A stretch of DNA of 64,000 nucleotides from Plantago major. Lineage: Eukaryota; Streptophyta; Magnoliopsida; Lamiales; Plantaginaceae. Both the position numbers and the translations under genes were made by a program. The notes beneath the pieces were generated by a model that saw only the letters and a program-made list of their open reading frames with translations, was not told where the DNA came from and did no database searches. Where the stretch lies: the NCBI GenBank assembly GCA_026545765.1, contig CM048840.1, positions 25,362,765-25,426,764 on the forward strand, written 5' to 3'. This document shows, in pieces, positions 12,664 to 25,599 of the stretch (position 1 is the stretch's first letter; the number at the start of each line of letters is the position of its first letter).

Positions 12664-12909
12664 ATATTTTTGCCATATGTTACAAGTGAACTTCCAATTA
12701 TGCAAAAGATGGTCCAAGATTTGTGAGAACTTATAACCAAGAATTGCATTACAGCAACTATATGAAAGATAATTTTACTTATTGTGAACCTCGCTCTTTT
12801 CATGATATAACGTATACATTTATTATTGAATTCTAAAGTGAGTCCGTCTTGCAAGAGTCCATAGTTATGGAGAGTCAAAAAAAGTCCTACATGAAATAAA
12901 TAAACACAT

Positions 12910-13200
12910 AAAATAGCTGATTCTATCTTCAAATCATTGATGTAATTATGTATGCACAACTTAATAGTTAGTATGTTGATGTTCTTAAAAAAATGATTTA
13001 TGTTTGACTTAAAATAACCGTTGTTATATTCAAAATCATTGATGTTATATATACACAACTTATTATCCGTATGTTGAGTTTTTACAAAAAGAAAGACTGA
13101 TCTTTGGTATAAAATAGTCGGTCTTATCGTCAAATCTATATATAAAATCCAATAAGTATTGTATCCGTGATTGTCAATGTTTCACGAAAAAAAGCTGATG
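12910..13200. repeat. Degenerate tandem repeat, unit about 100 bp
   Basis: Three diverged units begin at 12910, 13011 and 13111 with AAAATAGCTG, AAAATAACCG and AAAATAGTCG. Units 1 and 2 share TTCAAA-TCATTGATGT, CACAACTTA and AGTATGTTGA-type words in the same order; unit 3 fades out. Further weak related words (AATAGCTGA, AAATAGTTGATGG) continue to about 13,350. Confidence 0.65.
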
Positions 13201-15495
13201 TTTTACTAAATATGGATGAGGTTCTATAAAAATTAAAAAATAGTTGATGGTTAATGAAATGTGGATGATTATTGACATTACGAAAAATAGCTGAGGTTTT
13301 ACTTCAAATGGTTGAGCTTCTACCAAAAGTAGTTGTTTTATGAAATGTAAATCATAATTGACATTTTGCGAAAATTTACAATCAGGTCCCTGATATATAT
13401 ATTAAATTCTCCATTTTTTCCCCAAAACTTGAATTCACCATAGCAATTTGAAAATTGAGGTTTGCACAACTCAATCAACACAAAAACATTATTTATATCC
13501 CTTACTCACATATCCTTAACAACATATTAACACTCGGAACGAAGATAAAACAAAATTAATTAAAAATAATAATAAAAATAAAATTTTAAAACTTATTTGA
13601 AACCTCCATGGATGGACCTGTGAGCTTTGTCCATGGTGGGCTTCATGCTAATCTCATACTATTAGTCAATTCCACCGTGCGAGAAACACAACTAAAAACT
13701 CGTCCATCTCTCCAAAGTCAATCTGCTCATCTCATTACCAAAAGACAACAAGACATCAACATGTATGTGCAAATGAAGAATAGGTCGGAGAATACGTGAG
13801 AAGCTAGCTGTACAACTTACGCTTGAAGTTTAAAACGAAAAGAAAAATTGCGCGACCGTGAGATTTGGTTTATGTGGATTGTGGTTGTTTTATATTGGAC
13901 TTTTGGATTCTCTTAATGATGTGTGCTCTTATAAGTTTCGTATATTTCTTTTGGTTTTTGGAATAAGGAAACAAGGATATTAACATCAAAAAGGAAAAAG
14001 AAATATAAAAAAAAAACAAGATGGTTAAATATTTTCTATTCTGTGTGCGCTAAATATTCAACCTAACCCATTATTTGAGGTGGATAACCTACTCATAACT
14101 ATCCTGCGAGTTTTGTGTGCTTGGGCTGAAATCCCTTTTCCTAGAGGAGAAATGACACGTAATGCACACTTTCGGTTTCCTAAATGCTGAAAAGAGGACA
14201 TCTTTTCTATTTCTGTTGCGCCCAACTTTAGTTATTCAATCTAACCATTATTGAGATGGATAACGTACTGGCCCAAGTCCCTTTTCCTATGGGAGAAATT
14301 TCCAACTAGTCAGTGGTCTAAATCAAATTCTGATTTTAACACCATGTATGTTTTGGAAGTTATCCAGAAATTCTTTATGCAAAAGTTTTCAAAATAAATG
14401 GACATATGACATTCAAATTCCAGGATGGGGTCGCAATGTTTGTGCCATGTACTTGCATCTTCAATGTCAATATCTTGCTTTCTATATTTAGAACTTACAT
14501 TTACCTGTTGGGTATTTAAGTGATGCATTTATTGGAGTTTTAGATGTCTGATCCTTTGATTATTCTGTATGCAGAACCTAGTTGAAGTATGCAGAACAGG
14601 ACATTGGGTGGAGTTTGTGCCAGAGAACTGAACTCATATATTGTCTGAACTCTGAAGCCCAGAGGACAAGTAGTGAAAACAAATGAACCTTCCAAGTACA
14701 ATTGCCAGACTTATTGTTTTGATAATTCATGAGCAGAACTAGTCGCCTGGCCATACACATCTCGCAAAACATTATAATTGTGAGCATGAGTGTGATCTTA
14801 TTATCATAAGCATGTGTGTGTACTCATGTTTATGACTCTGATTGGAAAGACAACTTGGGTGATATTTAAACTTGGAAAATATGTTGGGAAACTGGAGCTG
14901 GAAATGAATGGAAATTGAGACTTAAAATTATATTTGCGGGGTAGAAATATTCCAGTCATCGGTTGGTTTCTTTTCGAGTATCATATTTGTTAGTACTACT
15001 CGTAGAGATAGGCGCACTGTGCACATGTGCAAAGTGTAGCAGTTGCATATTGCACTATCATTACGCAAAAGTATTTTCTGGAGGGGGGAGTATCGGTTTA
15101 ATATTAGTTGTGGGAGAAGACACTGGTCTTGTAAACTAGCTGATAATAAATTCGTTGTAAAACATGAGAACCTAAATTTGGAATGGTTAGAAACTTAGAA
15201 TTTGGTGAATTGCTTATCTTGTTGAAATGAGTTGGGATGAAAAGAAGTCACACAGATGAAGTAGATGGTGATAGTATTAACACAAAGATTTGTCCGTAGG
15301 TGCAAGTTGCAGTTATATATGCATGCACTAACATTCTAATTAATGAATGCTAAAAATACAGAGCAATTTTTGGCAGCAAGTAATCCATTACTTACAGCTT
15401 AGAATTAGCTGATTACTTGATAGATACATAGTGGACAGTCAGATACTAAACAAATAGAAACTGACAACAGAAAACGAGATAAGTTAAAGTGGGAT
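13200..15495. other. Intergenic stretch without recognised gene
   Basis: AT-rich sequence between the CDKE 3' end and the repeat at 15.5 kb. Open frames here are short and show no family signature or plausible splice-linked exons. I see no RNA gene. Confidence 0.5.
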
Positions 15496-16153
15496 TTCTA
15501 CCGTCAGTCGAAGTGTCGCCCTAACTAACTTCAGTCATCTATTTTGATCCATTAGATTAAAAAATTAATGGTGGAGATCGAATAATATGCTACCTTTCGC
15601 ACCAAGTGTTGTCATGTGTGTCGCACGAGGTGTTGCACTGCGTATTTCTCTAACCGTCTATACCTACAACTGAATAAGTTTTTGCCATGCCCACCCATAT
15701 TTGGAAAAAGTCTGGGCTTGGAAATAGTATCAACACCTTAAACTATTTAAATATACTAAAATTTTAAAAAATATATTTTTTATATATTAAAAATACCCCT
15801 ATTAAAAAATTAAAATCTTTCAATTAAAATTAAATTTTAAGTTAGGGTTCATTCAAGTTCAATATTTTTACAGATTAGGAATAGGTGTTATAGATATTTA
15901 TTTAATTTGTAATTATAATTTTAATGTATATAATTATAAATTAAAAATGTATGTGGAAATATGTGTTTAATTATTTTTTATTATAATTTTTTGTAAATTT
16001 ATATATTTTTAAATAGAGTAACAAGTAGCGGTTGAGGTGATGTACAGCAATAGTTGAGAGCGATGAAGAGTAATGGTTGAGGGTGATAGAAAGCAATGGA
16101 CACGTGTCACGTGTTGACACCTTGACAATAGTCAGGGCAACAACTTGGTAGAA
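15496..16153. repeat. Element with TTCTACC/GGTAGAA ends, family seen three times
   Basis: The left arm (TTCTACC...GTCGCCCTAACTAA) and the right arm (TAGTCAGGGCAACAACTTGGTAGAA) are inverted relatives, with an AT-rich middle. Related sequence with GTTGCCCTGACTAA followed by an ATCTAACGGTG-type motif occurs near 52,880-53,030, and a right-arm-like part (CACCCTGACTGCTAATAGTC) near 59,610-59,680. It is probably a non-autonomous DNA transposon; boundaries are approximate. Confidence 0.5.
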
Positions 16154-16887
16154 AATTTGAAGTTAAGTTTGCACTTTTTTATACATGCTCCCTACTCCCT
16201 AGCACATACTGCCAACCTTGTTTCTTCGCCCCTAAGCACAGCCAACTGCTTCAAATTGCCAGAAGGTATCTTAACTTCATATTCAATTGGTTTTCTCTTA
16301 GATTTTTTTGATTTTTTAATAATGTTTCATTTCACAGGTATATGGAATGAGTACTAAATTGGGATAGATTCCTAGAATTAATAAACAAGAAAATGAAGCT
16401 ACAAATGAGCTAATGTCATCTCTCCGAAAAGTCATATGGTGACTTAAACACGAAAAGAGGTTGAATATCTGACATAAATAGCTAATCACTTTATATTTGG
16501 ATTTGTCATTTGTCAGATGTTACGCTCACTTCTCACTGTTCATGCTGTATTTAGGTATGAACAAACCAAACCAGCATTTGGCTATGAAACAGAGGATGGT
16601 GTATTCACACATAAAGGCTGAAATTTTATATTCAGCAGACAATAGAGATTTTGAAATCATGATATCACCTTTTGGTATTTTTATATCCACCATCTAAATT
16701 CAACTTATCGCATTATATTTTAGAACATTCCAATCTCAACTTTATCCCTTAAATGAAAAACATCTCTTCTATTTTTGCACTTTCTCTCTTATAAGTACGT
16801 TATTCACTATATTTCCTACTTCATTCAATACAATTTATTTCGTACTCACGTCAGACAAATGTTTTAGTTGACATTTTCAATTTATTC

Positions 16888-17008
16888 GATTTAATCTTAG
16901 ACCGTAAATGTAAAATATTCAATTAAATTATATAATTAAAATTTTGGAAGTAAAGTTTCATTATATGATTTAATTGAACATTTTACATTTACGGTTTAAG
17001 ATTAAATC
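16888..17008. repeat. Short foldback, 48-base arms
   Basis: Left arm starting GATTTAATCTTAGACCGTAA and right arm ending TTACGGTTTAAGATTAAATC are near-perfect inverted repeats around a short AT-rich loop. The shape is a compact MITE-like hairpin; no duplication was identified at its borders. Confidence 0.7.
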
Positions 17009-18009
17009 GTAGTCAGAAATATTATCTAAAAAAGCTAAATAGACATTTAATTATGACGGAGTACTTAATTACCATTTCTCTTAGGCTATTCACTCTTCTT
17101 TTAAAATTTGTGTCCGGACCCGCAAAAATTTGAATCGGGACGGAAGGAGTATAATTTACATTTTTTCGTTTTTTGAAACAATAAATAACTTATTAATACT
17201 AAATCTCCACATACAAAGAGTGCAAATACAAAGAATACATACTTCATAACTAACAAGTGCCATACATATAATACGTACAAAGCATTTGCTCTTAATACCA
17301 CAACCTTTACCTCAACCGGGATTTTTCTTTATTTCAAATTTTCAACCTATTACGATCACAAATAGTACCACAAAACATTGCTCGCAAGTGCCATACATAT
17401 ATGTACAAAGCATTTGCTATTAATATTATGCAAGCCTAAATGAATCTTATACCTATTGATGAAATAATAATTAGTTTACAGTTTAATCAGTATTTTTTAT
17501 GAAATAATATTATTATTGGTTCCAACCCAGGACAACCATGTCATGTATTTATAAAATTAATCATTTTAAAACTTCATAAGTGAATTTGTAACATTCTAAT
17601 CATTAATCGATCGATATCTAATCATTTGAATCGACGCAATTACTCTTATCTTAGATTGATACTTTAATAATAAATTAGTTTGGGATACCGAGATATTTTG
17701 ATATTTCCACATACTTTTGTCCACACCTACTTTAATACTATGTGACACATGATATACTAGAGTATTGTAGGAGTAGTATAGTATTTGTGATGCACCGATT
17801 TGGAGAGGCAACTAGCCTAGAAATAGCATCATCACAGAAGCAGAATTACTAATGAAGAACGGAATGCATGCACCAAACTGAATAACTGATGATATTCAAA
17901 TAACCAAACACCGCCTACCATCATTAATATGCATATACACCAATAGATTCAAACGACAAATTATTCTACCGAAATTTACATAAACACCCTCAATTTGTAC
18001 CATTTTACA

Positions 18010-18473
18010 TACTACCTCAATCCCACGTCATTTGTCTACTTTACTTTTTCCCATACATATACATGGTCACTTATGACTTTATTTATAGTTAGTTTCATGG
18101 TTTAGCTTACTTTTTAACTTTATTAGAAATACACAAAGTCTCGTGAGAGACAGTCTCTAAATAACTTATCTAGGGATGGTCCATGTTATCAACAAAACCA
18201 TCTATGTTATTAATCAAAATGTCTATCTTGCTAACGAAATAAGTCTTGTTGTAATATGAGAAAAAGACCAATGTTGAGAACATAAGTGTTTTGATTAATA
18301 ACATCGATAATTTTCTTGACAACATAGGTCCGTCTCTAGATAAATTATCTAGAGACCGTCTTTCAAGAGATTTACTCTTAGAAATCTAAATTGGCAAAGA
18401 AATAAAAATGGAAAACTCCAATGAGACATCCAAAACGACAGAAGTGGACAACTGACATGGGACTGAGGGAGTA
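18010..18473. mobile_element. Stowaway-type MITE interrupted by another MITE
   Basis: Left end TACTACCTCAATCCCACGTC and right end GACATGGGACTGAGGGAGTA are inverted partners; the similarity runs on through CATTTGTCTAC / GTGGACAACTG. The outer element would be about 210 bp without the 246-bp insertion at 18132-18377 and its duplication. Confidence 0.8.
18132..18377. mobile_element. Mutator-like foldback MITE, copy 2 (nested)
   Basis: A 246-bp relative of 5064-5310, sharing both ends (CACAAAGTCTC...GTCTCTA-ATAACTTATC on the left; GTCTCTAGATAAATTATCT and TTTACTC on the right) and the TTATCAACAAAACCATC interior. It is flanked by TTAGAAATA (18123-18131) and TTAGAAATC (18378-18386), 8 of 9 bases alike. 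It has landed inside the Stowaway element at 18010-18473. Confidence 0.85.
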
Positions 18474-19568
18474 TAAACCAAGACTCATTAATGAACATTT
18501 CAACCCCATAAAAGTTACGTATAAATATTCACATGTTTGCAGGGTTTTTGTTGCACTTTGTTAGACTATCCTAGGGTGTAGATTCCCGTAGCTAGTTTTG
18601 TGAGTTTTTTCTCAGACTTGTTATTATTTGCCTACTGGAATAAACTATCTTTCTTCCAAAAGAAATCAAAACATACTCCCTCCATTTCAAGTAAGATGAC
18701 TCCGAATTTGTGTGGTTTGTATTCTAGCTACGGGTTACTTGTCTGGGCTATTATGTAAAATAAGTGCGAACTTGTTTATGGATATATTCAATGTAAGTAA
18801 ATGGTACCCTAAATGGCAAATGTTAAGTTTTAAGTAAAATTAAGGGGGAATATATTAATTTAGCTCTGTCAATATGGACGAAGGCAGAGCAATTACTTCA
18901 CCGGGCAGAGAATTTTGAGCTCGGATGGTAGAGTCTAAAGCTCTGGTGGAGCTTCCAATCCGAATTTATGGTTTTTTTTTAAAGGACTAATAACTGGTGA
19001 AGCTTCCTTCAATAGCTTCTAGCGCGAATTTTTATGTATAAGTGCACTAACAACCGTGGTTGATATGAAAGGTAGCATTAACTTAAGGGTGTTTGTGCAA
19101 ATTTTAATTTCCCAATATTCTCTACACCTCCCTCTCTCTTTCTCTCTGAGTCTTCTATGCCCATAGTCCATGTAGTATATATAGAAATCCAAGTTGCTTC
19201 AGGATTTCAGGTACACTGTAACTACAGCTCAAGAAATTAGCAAACAAGCATATACTTCTACTTAATTGTGTTGTAATAAACCAGTTGGTTCTCATGTAGA
19301 AGTAGTATATGTATATGAGAGCCAAGAAATGATAAAGTCTAGTTCAATACCTAACTGATAATATTAACAGTTCCTCAAAATTTAGGATCTGATCTGCAGT
19401 TGACATGTACATCTTGTAAATGTGAAGAATTAAATTACTCTATGTATTAATAACAGTAAATATTTATGTTGTCTCATCTTATCTTCTACCTCATCGTCTT
19501 TGATTTCTTACTGTGACCAAAATCTGGTTTCTCTGCAGTTCATAAATTTTATAGGCCAATTTGTTCCC

Positions 19569-20601
19569 ATGTCACGGATGACAAACAGCACCAGTTACAT
19601 GGGCCGGGCAATAAGAGCTGGAGTAGACGCTGAGAATGAGACGTTCCACAAGTTCTTCGAATGCTGGATTGTTGAGCAAGACCAGCATCTCCAGCAACTC
19701 GTCTCCGCCTTGAACGAGCACAAGGAGCGTCACGAGAAACGGAGGCATGACCAAGTGGAAACTCCAGAAGAGGAGGACGACAGGATCCTGCGTCCCCTGG
19801 TGGAACGAGTCATTGTTCATTATGAGAATTACTACCGGGCTAAATCCAGGTGGGCCAAGAACAACATTCTCACCATGTACAATCCAACTTGGAGGAGCAG
19901 CCTTGAGGATGCTTTCATGTGGGTCGGTGGCTGGCGCCCGAGCATGGCGTTCCACTTGCTTTACTCCAAGTCAGGGATTCAACTCGAGTCGAGGCTTATT
20001 GAGCTCGTTCGTGGGTTCAGTACTGGTGACTTGGGTGATCTCTCCCCAATTCAATTAGAACAGGTAAATGAAAGCATTCCATCTCATTTAGAAGATCGGA
20101 CTTGTAATTAAGAGTTGTTTCTTCATTGGTAAGCATGTAAAAATCAATATTTTAGCCCATGTAATTTTGGCGAAACTGGGACTTTGGTTCATACAGGTGA
20201 ATGAACTGCAGAGGGAAACTATAAGTGACGAAAAGGAGATATCTGAGAAGCTGGCCAAGCAGCAAGAGACGGTGGCTGACACAACGATGGTTGAGCTGTC
20301 GCATGCTGTATCGGAGATGATAAGAGAAGGGGAATTAGGGCATGTGATAAATGACGGAAGAGTAGAAGCAACACTAGGCCCCAAGGAGGAAGCGTTGGCA
20401 GAAATTTTGCAGAAAGCTGATGATCTTAGGCTGAAAACGCTGAAGAAAGTGGTTAGTATACTAACTCCAATACAAGGTGTGCATTTCTTGATTTCTGCAG
20501 CACAGTTGCACCTAAGGTTTCATGACTGGGGGAAGAAGAGGGATGCCAGGCACCACCAGAATGTCGAGCATGGACATGTTCAGCAGCAACTGCAGAACTG
20601 A
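19569..20601 (+). CDS. DOG1-domain protein, two exons
   Basis: Coding exons 19569-20063 and 20197-20601 join in frame to give 299 residues. The protein carries a DOG1 (seed dormancy control) domain: FHKFFECWIVEQDQHLQQL near residue 30, then a central RWAKNNILTMYNPTWRSSLEDAFMW-type block with WVGGWRPS, and the LSPIQLEQVNELQRET helix that spans the splice site. This is the domain found at the C-terminus of TGA bZIP factors and in the DOG1/DOG1-like family; the basic leucine zipper is absent here, so direct DNA binding is unlikely. DOG1 family members act in dormancy, ABA signalling or related control, but I cannot assign this one. The C-terminus is His/Gln-rich. The first ATG of the open frame is used; an AG just upstream (19538-19539) may end a 5' leader intron. 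Confidence 0.85.
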
Positions 20602-21580
20602 GGTCTGAGGTTTTCTGGCAAATTTCACTACCAAGTATGGCCTCTCAGGGAAGTATGAAGGTGTAGTATTTCGTCACTGTTTTGCATTTCTTGGTGTAGC
20701 TTATTTTTTTCCTGGTTGGCTCCTGTTTAGTGAAGTGTTGTCTGTATTTGCAGTAATAATATGTTCACGCAACCAGAAGATTGTATGAACTGATACAGTT
20801 TTGTGGGTTATAGATTGGCCAACGATCATGGTTTTAATGCCTGAACAAGTAGAGGAATAAAGAGATACTGAATCATGCCTATGAGAAATGATGAATCGGA
20901 ACTGAATCAATCGGTGGAATATGCTTTAATTCAGATAGGTTGTGACTGCTGATTAGTTGATCACACAGAATTTGAGTAAATCACTCATCACATTCTGCGA
21001 CACCATGAATGGGATCTGTAAGGTGTAAAGAACACCTTAGAACTAGCCTCAGGTCTCTGACAAAATCAATCGTGCATAAGAGGTTACAGGAACGATTCAT
21101 TCGTAGCAGAAAAGGGATATTCAGAATGCATTTGCGAGTGTTAACAGGCTAGAACTTGATAGCTGAGAACAGGTATTTGAAGAAAAGGATCTCACAATTA
21201 TGATAATTTATGTGTATTACATAACATGGATTTAACGACTAACTGCTCAACAGCAAACCGATCTACCTACTAACTCTTGGTTAAGTACCCAATTTATTTT
21301 GACAGTTACAGCTGGAAGAAGGGGGGCAAAAGCTAGTAAACATAACTGGCTCACAAAACCCAATCCGCTACACTGTAAACCTAGCATGAAAATCGAAGAC
21401 ATAACACATTAGACAAAATAGCAGAGACAAGTAAACATGATTTGTCTTTCAGAGCTTCACTTGTGAACTATGGTTCAAATCAGAGGACAGTGTTTGAGCT
21501 CAAATTTTTTCTTAGTGGTGATGCCACAAAATCTTGTCAAAAGAGATAGTACGTAGTATCAAAGATCAAACAGTACCTTT
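20602..21580. other. Intergenic region between two convergent genes
   Basis: The DOG1-domain gene (+) and the PDI gene (-) converge here, so this should contain both 3' untranslated regions. No gene, RNA or transposon signature was seen. Confidence 0.6.
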
Positions 21581-24500
21581 TCATAGCTCATCCTTGGGAG
21601 AATCAGCCTCAACGGTTTCAGACTTATCCCGGTTCTTCTGGATAAAGTTGATGATATCCTCCTTTGTTCTATCACCATTGTATTGTGATATATTACCACT
21701 TGCTGATTTGAAGTATATAGTAGGGAATCCATGAACCTCGAAGCTTTCACTTGGGACATCATTTGCATTTGCATCCTGAGACAAGTAACAATCATTTCAA
21801 TTGTACAAAACTAGTGAGTGATACAGCAAGGCAAGAGTACAACTGAAATGAGCAATGAAAACTAAAATCCTGACATGCAGTTACCATAATAAGCCCATTT
21901 ATATGATACGATTATAGCTGACAAAATATCCACTACTGAGCTCAGGCATCAGCAAAAATCATAAATTTAAGCCCAGACAATGTTAAGAACTTGAGAGAGG
22001 AAATTGTGCTATCATACTCAAGATTTGACTGGAAGCAGATGATGCAAATATATACTAGTAGTATTTTTAATGAATCAATACAATTAAGTTGTACCAAGTG
22101 TTGGTGGGAAACTTACAAATTTTGCAATTAAGACTTCAGGATCATTTGCAAAGGAGGTGGCTACTTCATCCAAGATCGGAGCCAACTTCTTGCAGTGTCC
22201 GCACCAAGGAGCATAAAATTCCAGCAGAACTGTAATATCAAAATGCACAAGTTAGAAGAATTCTAGCTATAGAATGTAGAGGTGTTGTGGCAAGTATAAG
22301 CACCCTGCATTTAGCGCTTCCTGCTACCCATACGAAAAAAAATGGGAGTCCCACAGTATTTAGTGGGAAGCCAAATGGAGGATCAAGACAGGAGGGCAAT
22401 TATGTTTATTGTGTAAATGTACAGGAAAACATGATAGCAGAAAACGTTAATGCACCGCATCATGAAAAAATAACAAGGTTTCCTAATTTATGGTTGATGA
22501 CAAAGTATTGTCAAAGGCATTGATAACTTTAAAAAAATTAAGCAAGAATAAGAAAGAAGTATAGAAGATGTCTATGAACAAACCATTTTTTCCAGAGCTG
22601 AAAACATCTTGAAGGCTGTCACGTACAACCACCTTAACAGGTTCATCATTAACTTCAGGAATAGGCTCTGATTTAATGAATGGCTTCAATAGCCCAGCCT
22701 GCACAGAAGGAAAATCAGATTATATTTAGAATGTGACCACACAAGCTTCTATATCAGAGAAAATATCCACCACATTAAGTTTATACCCCAATGACCACGG
22801 ACAACTAGAACTTGGTAATAGAGAAAGCTAATACCTTGAAATCTTTCACCCATTGAGCAATCTGCTTGGGCTCTACGTTTGGTCTGAGATATTTATCTTC
22901 TTTAGCAGTTTGTATGACAATTATAGGGGCGTCTTCCTCTTTAAGTCCAAAATACTGCCATCCAACGTATTGAAATTTTCAAAGGTAAGAAAGGGTTTCC
23001 TCGATCAACAAGAAAAACAAAGTACAAAGGTCTGGAGAGAGAATTAGGACCTGGAAAGCACTCTGAGCGGCATCAACATCCCCGAACAGAAAACTTATGC
23101 CTTTTCCCTTGTAGGAGGCTGCTACTTCTTTGTATATAGGGTGGAAGGAGTCGTGCTCTGCGGTGAAGTTCACAAACAGCATGGCCTATATGCACCAAGC
23201 GGCATAGATTCTTAGAAAATCATTGAATACTTGCAATATGATGCAGTGAAGTCAATACAAGATCTTATTCAGACATGCACATGCAAATTACGGTTCAATC
23301 ATCTATATTCTGACCATTGCATGGTAATTTTATTTCTGAAATTGTGTGTTACATAGTACATACATGTACCAAAGATAGAAGTTAGGAGAGTCAAAGGGTA
23401 AACACCTTATCATCGGAACCCTCAAAGAATTTTCCAAGATATTGTTGGTTGTTAGGATCGGTATTCCATGTTGTTACGATAGGAATGGTAGATTCTTCAA
23501 TGAATTTCTCCATAGCATCAACTTGGAAATCCTACAAAAACATAATTCAGGTGCATTACAGATATTAAGCAACGAGCACACTGAAATGACAAGGAAAAAA
23601 AAAGGGGGAATTGCAAGACAAATATACCTCAAAATCAACAAAGAGTTCATCAAATGGCTTAAGCAAACGAAGCGTTGGCTTGCTGACCACACCACCACGA
23701 GGAAGATGTTTAGCATCAAGTGTATGGCCAAATGCATAGTCAGACCGCAACTTCTCAGCTAAGGCCTTGAAATTCTCAAATTCTTCCCCACTAAATTTAG
23801 GAAACACACCAGCCTACAGATAGACTAAACTTTAGTCACATATTTCTTCATTCTCAGAAGTTTTTCATGCTCCGAGTTCTGCGTTCGGGAGATTTTTTAC
23901 GAGGTGATTCTTGATTTATTAATTTGCGAATTAAGATTCTTTGAAATGAGTTATGTAAGAGAATAAAAAATAAAACAAAAATTTTTATTTACCGACGTAT
24001 AAACTGTCCAAAAATGATGAAAAAACACAAAGAGCAAATAAATAAATTTTTAACTCGAGTGTTTAAAAAAAAGGTGTTGATACATTTATTTTCTGAGATT
24101 TTCTTTGAAGTTTTTACATGTGGATATTTGTAGTATAATAATAGGCACAAATTCAACATTTTTTATTTTGTGAATTCTTACTCCCCAATTCGAACAGCTA
24201 TTATCAACAACATTTGTTACCAAAGAAAAAATAAGAGTGACATACTTACAATGAAAACACTGTTCTCATCGATGAGACCAGCAGCATCTTCAACTGAATT
24301 GATTTCAGCAGATGCAGGACCCATTTGTTTCTTCAGGTAACTAACAATACCATCAGCCTCACGAGGGCCATTGTAGTCTTGACTACTTTTTCCGCCATTT
24401 CTTAAGATTTTAATGGTTGGGAAGCCCTCAATCTTAAATTCAGTAGCAAGTCCACTGTTGGCTTCCTCATTGACGTCAACTTTAGCTAGAACAACTGGGG

Positions 24501-25502
24501 GATCATGACTGCTTAAAACCGACGCAGCCTTCTCATACTGGACAAATTAAAACACAATGACAATCAGTGTCAACAGTAAGAAGCAACAGAAAGATGCTTG
24601 CAAACAAATTCATCCAGGCAAAAAGATTACCTCCGGTGCTAGAGCCTTACAATGCCCACACCTGTTCACCATACACAAATCTTTATATAAGAATACACGA
24701 CACTGTAAAAACAAAATAGTTGGAAGTGCTGAGCGTTGGCAATCCTCAACAAACAAAACAAGACCACGCAAACACGTACAGCATGTAATCATCAGCTTGT
24801 ATTTACACAAGCAGATAGTCAAAAAATTCTGATCTCCATAACATAAAACAAAATCAAGACGCCTTTCGAACATAAATGTGAACCAAAACCAATTTTCCTT
24901 CCAACAACAGAGTGCTCTGCATCGTTAAATCAATATACAAGCAAACCGCCACAACCGAAGGCTAATCAAGCACGATTAATCAAATGATCAGTTGCATAAA
25001 GCGTAAAAGCACTTTGGTTCATCGGGAACAAACAGATGGCCAGAAAACTAGTCACGATTACTCGAATCAAGAGGAGAGAGAGAGAGAGACAAACAACAAG
25101 CTGATCAAGCAAAGGTACACATCTCGATGAACAACGCACAAAACTGAAATCATCACCATTCAGGCATTCACCAACAACTCAAATCACGAGAATTCAGAAA
25201 CACCAAAATGATTGCTTCGACATTTTATTTTAAAATAAAACAGAATCGGTAACCAAAACAGAAATGAATTTCAAAATCAATTCAAAGGAGAAAAACATAA
25301 ACAGATTATCGAGATTAGATGTATACCAAGGAGCATAGAATTCGACGACGATGAAGTCGTGCTTGGAGACGACTTGGGTGAAATTGGAATGGTCCAAGGT
25401 CAACACCTTCTCCGGCGACTCCTCAGCCGTTGCCACGGCCAAAATCGCGGCCACAATCGCGAATGCGATCAGCAAAGAACATCTCGAAACCCTAGCTTCC
25501 AT
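21581..25502 (-). CDS. Protein disulfide isomerase with KDEL, ten exons
   Basis: Thiol-disulfide oxidoreductase and isomerase of the ER lumen (plant PDIL1 type). Exons in transcript order: 25502-25327, 24661-24631, 24537-24250, 23813-23628, 23531-23406, 23185-23051, 22954-22835, 22698-22584, 22229-22117, 21775-21581. Every join keeps frame and yields 494 residues. An N-terminal signal peptide runs to about residue 26 (cut after AVATA). The two redox domains have WCGHC sites at 59-63 and 401-405, separated by the non-catalytic b and b' domains; the protein ends KDEL (491-494), the ER retrieval signal. Probable N-glycosylation sequons include NFT near 40. The first active site is split by intron 1 within the Trp codon and a tiny 31-base exon encodes [10 protein letters not shown]. 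Length and domain order are normal for the family. An (AG)n tract lies in intron 1 around 25,071-25,091. Confidence 0.96.
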
Positions 25503-25599
25503 TTTGGGTGTAATTCGTGTCCCAATTTCAGAACAGAGGTTTTGCATGTGAGGTAAGGAGTGAAACAGGGGAATAAGAAAGGAATGAGATGATAGAAGA

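Noticed and set aside
12570..13133. 187-codon minus-strand frame behind CDKE
   Set aside because: It runs across a MITE and an AT-rich tandem repeat; the translation is Ile/Asn/Phe-rich and shows no domain.
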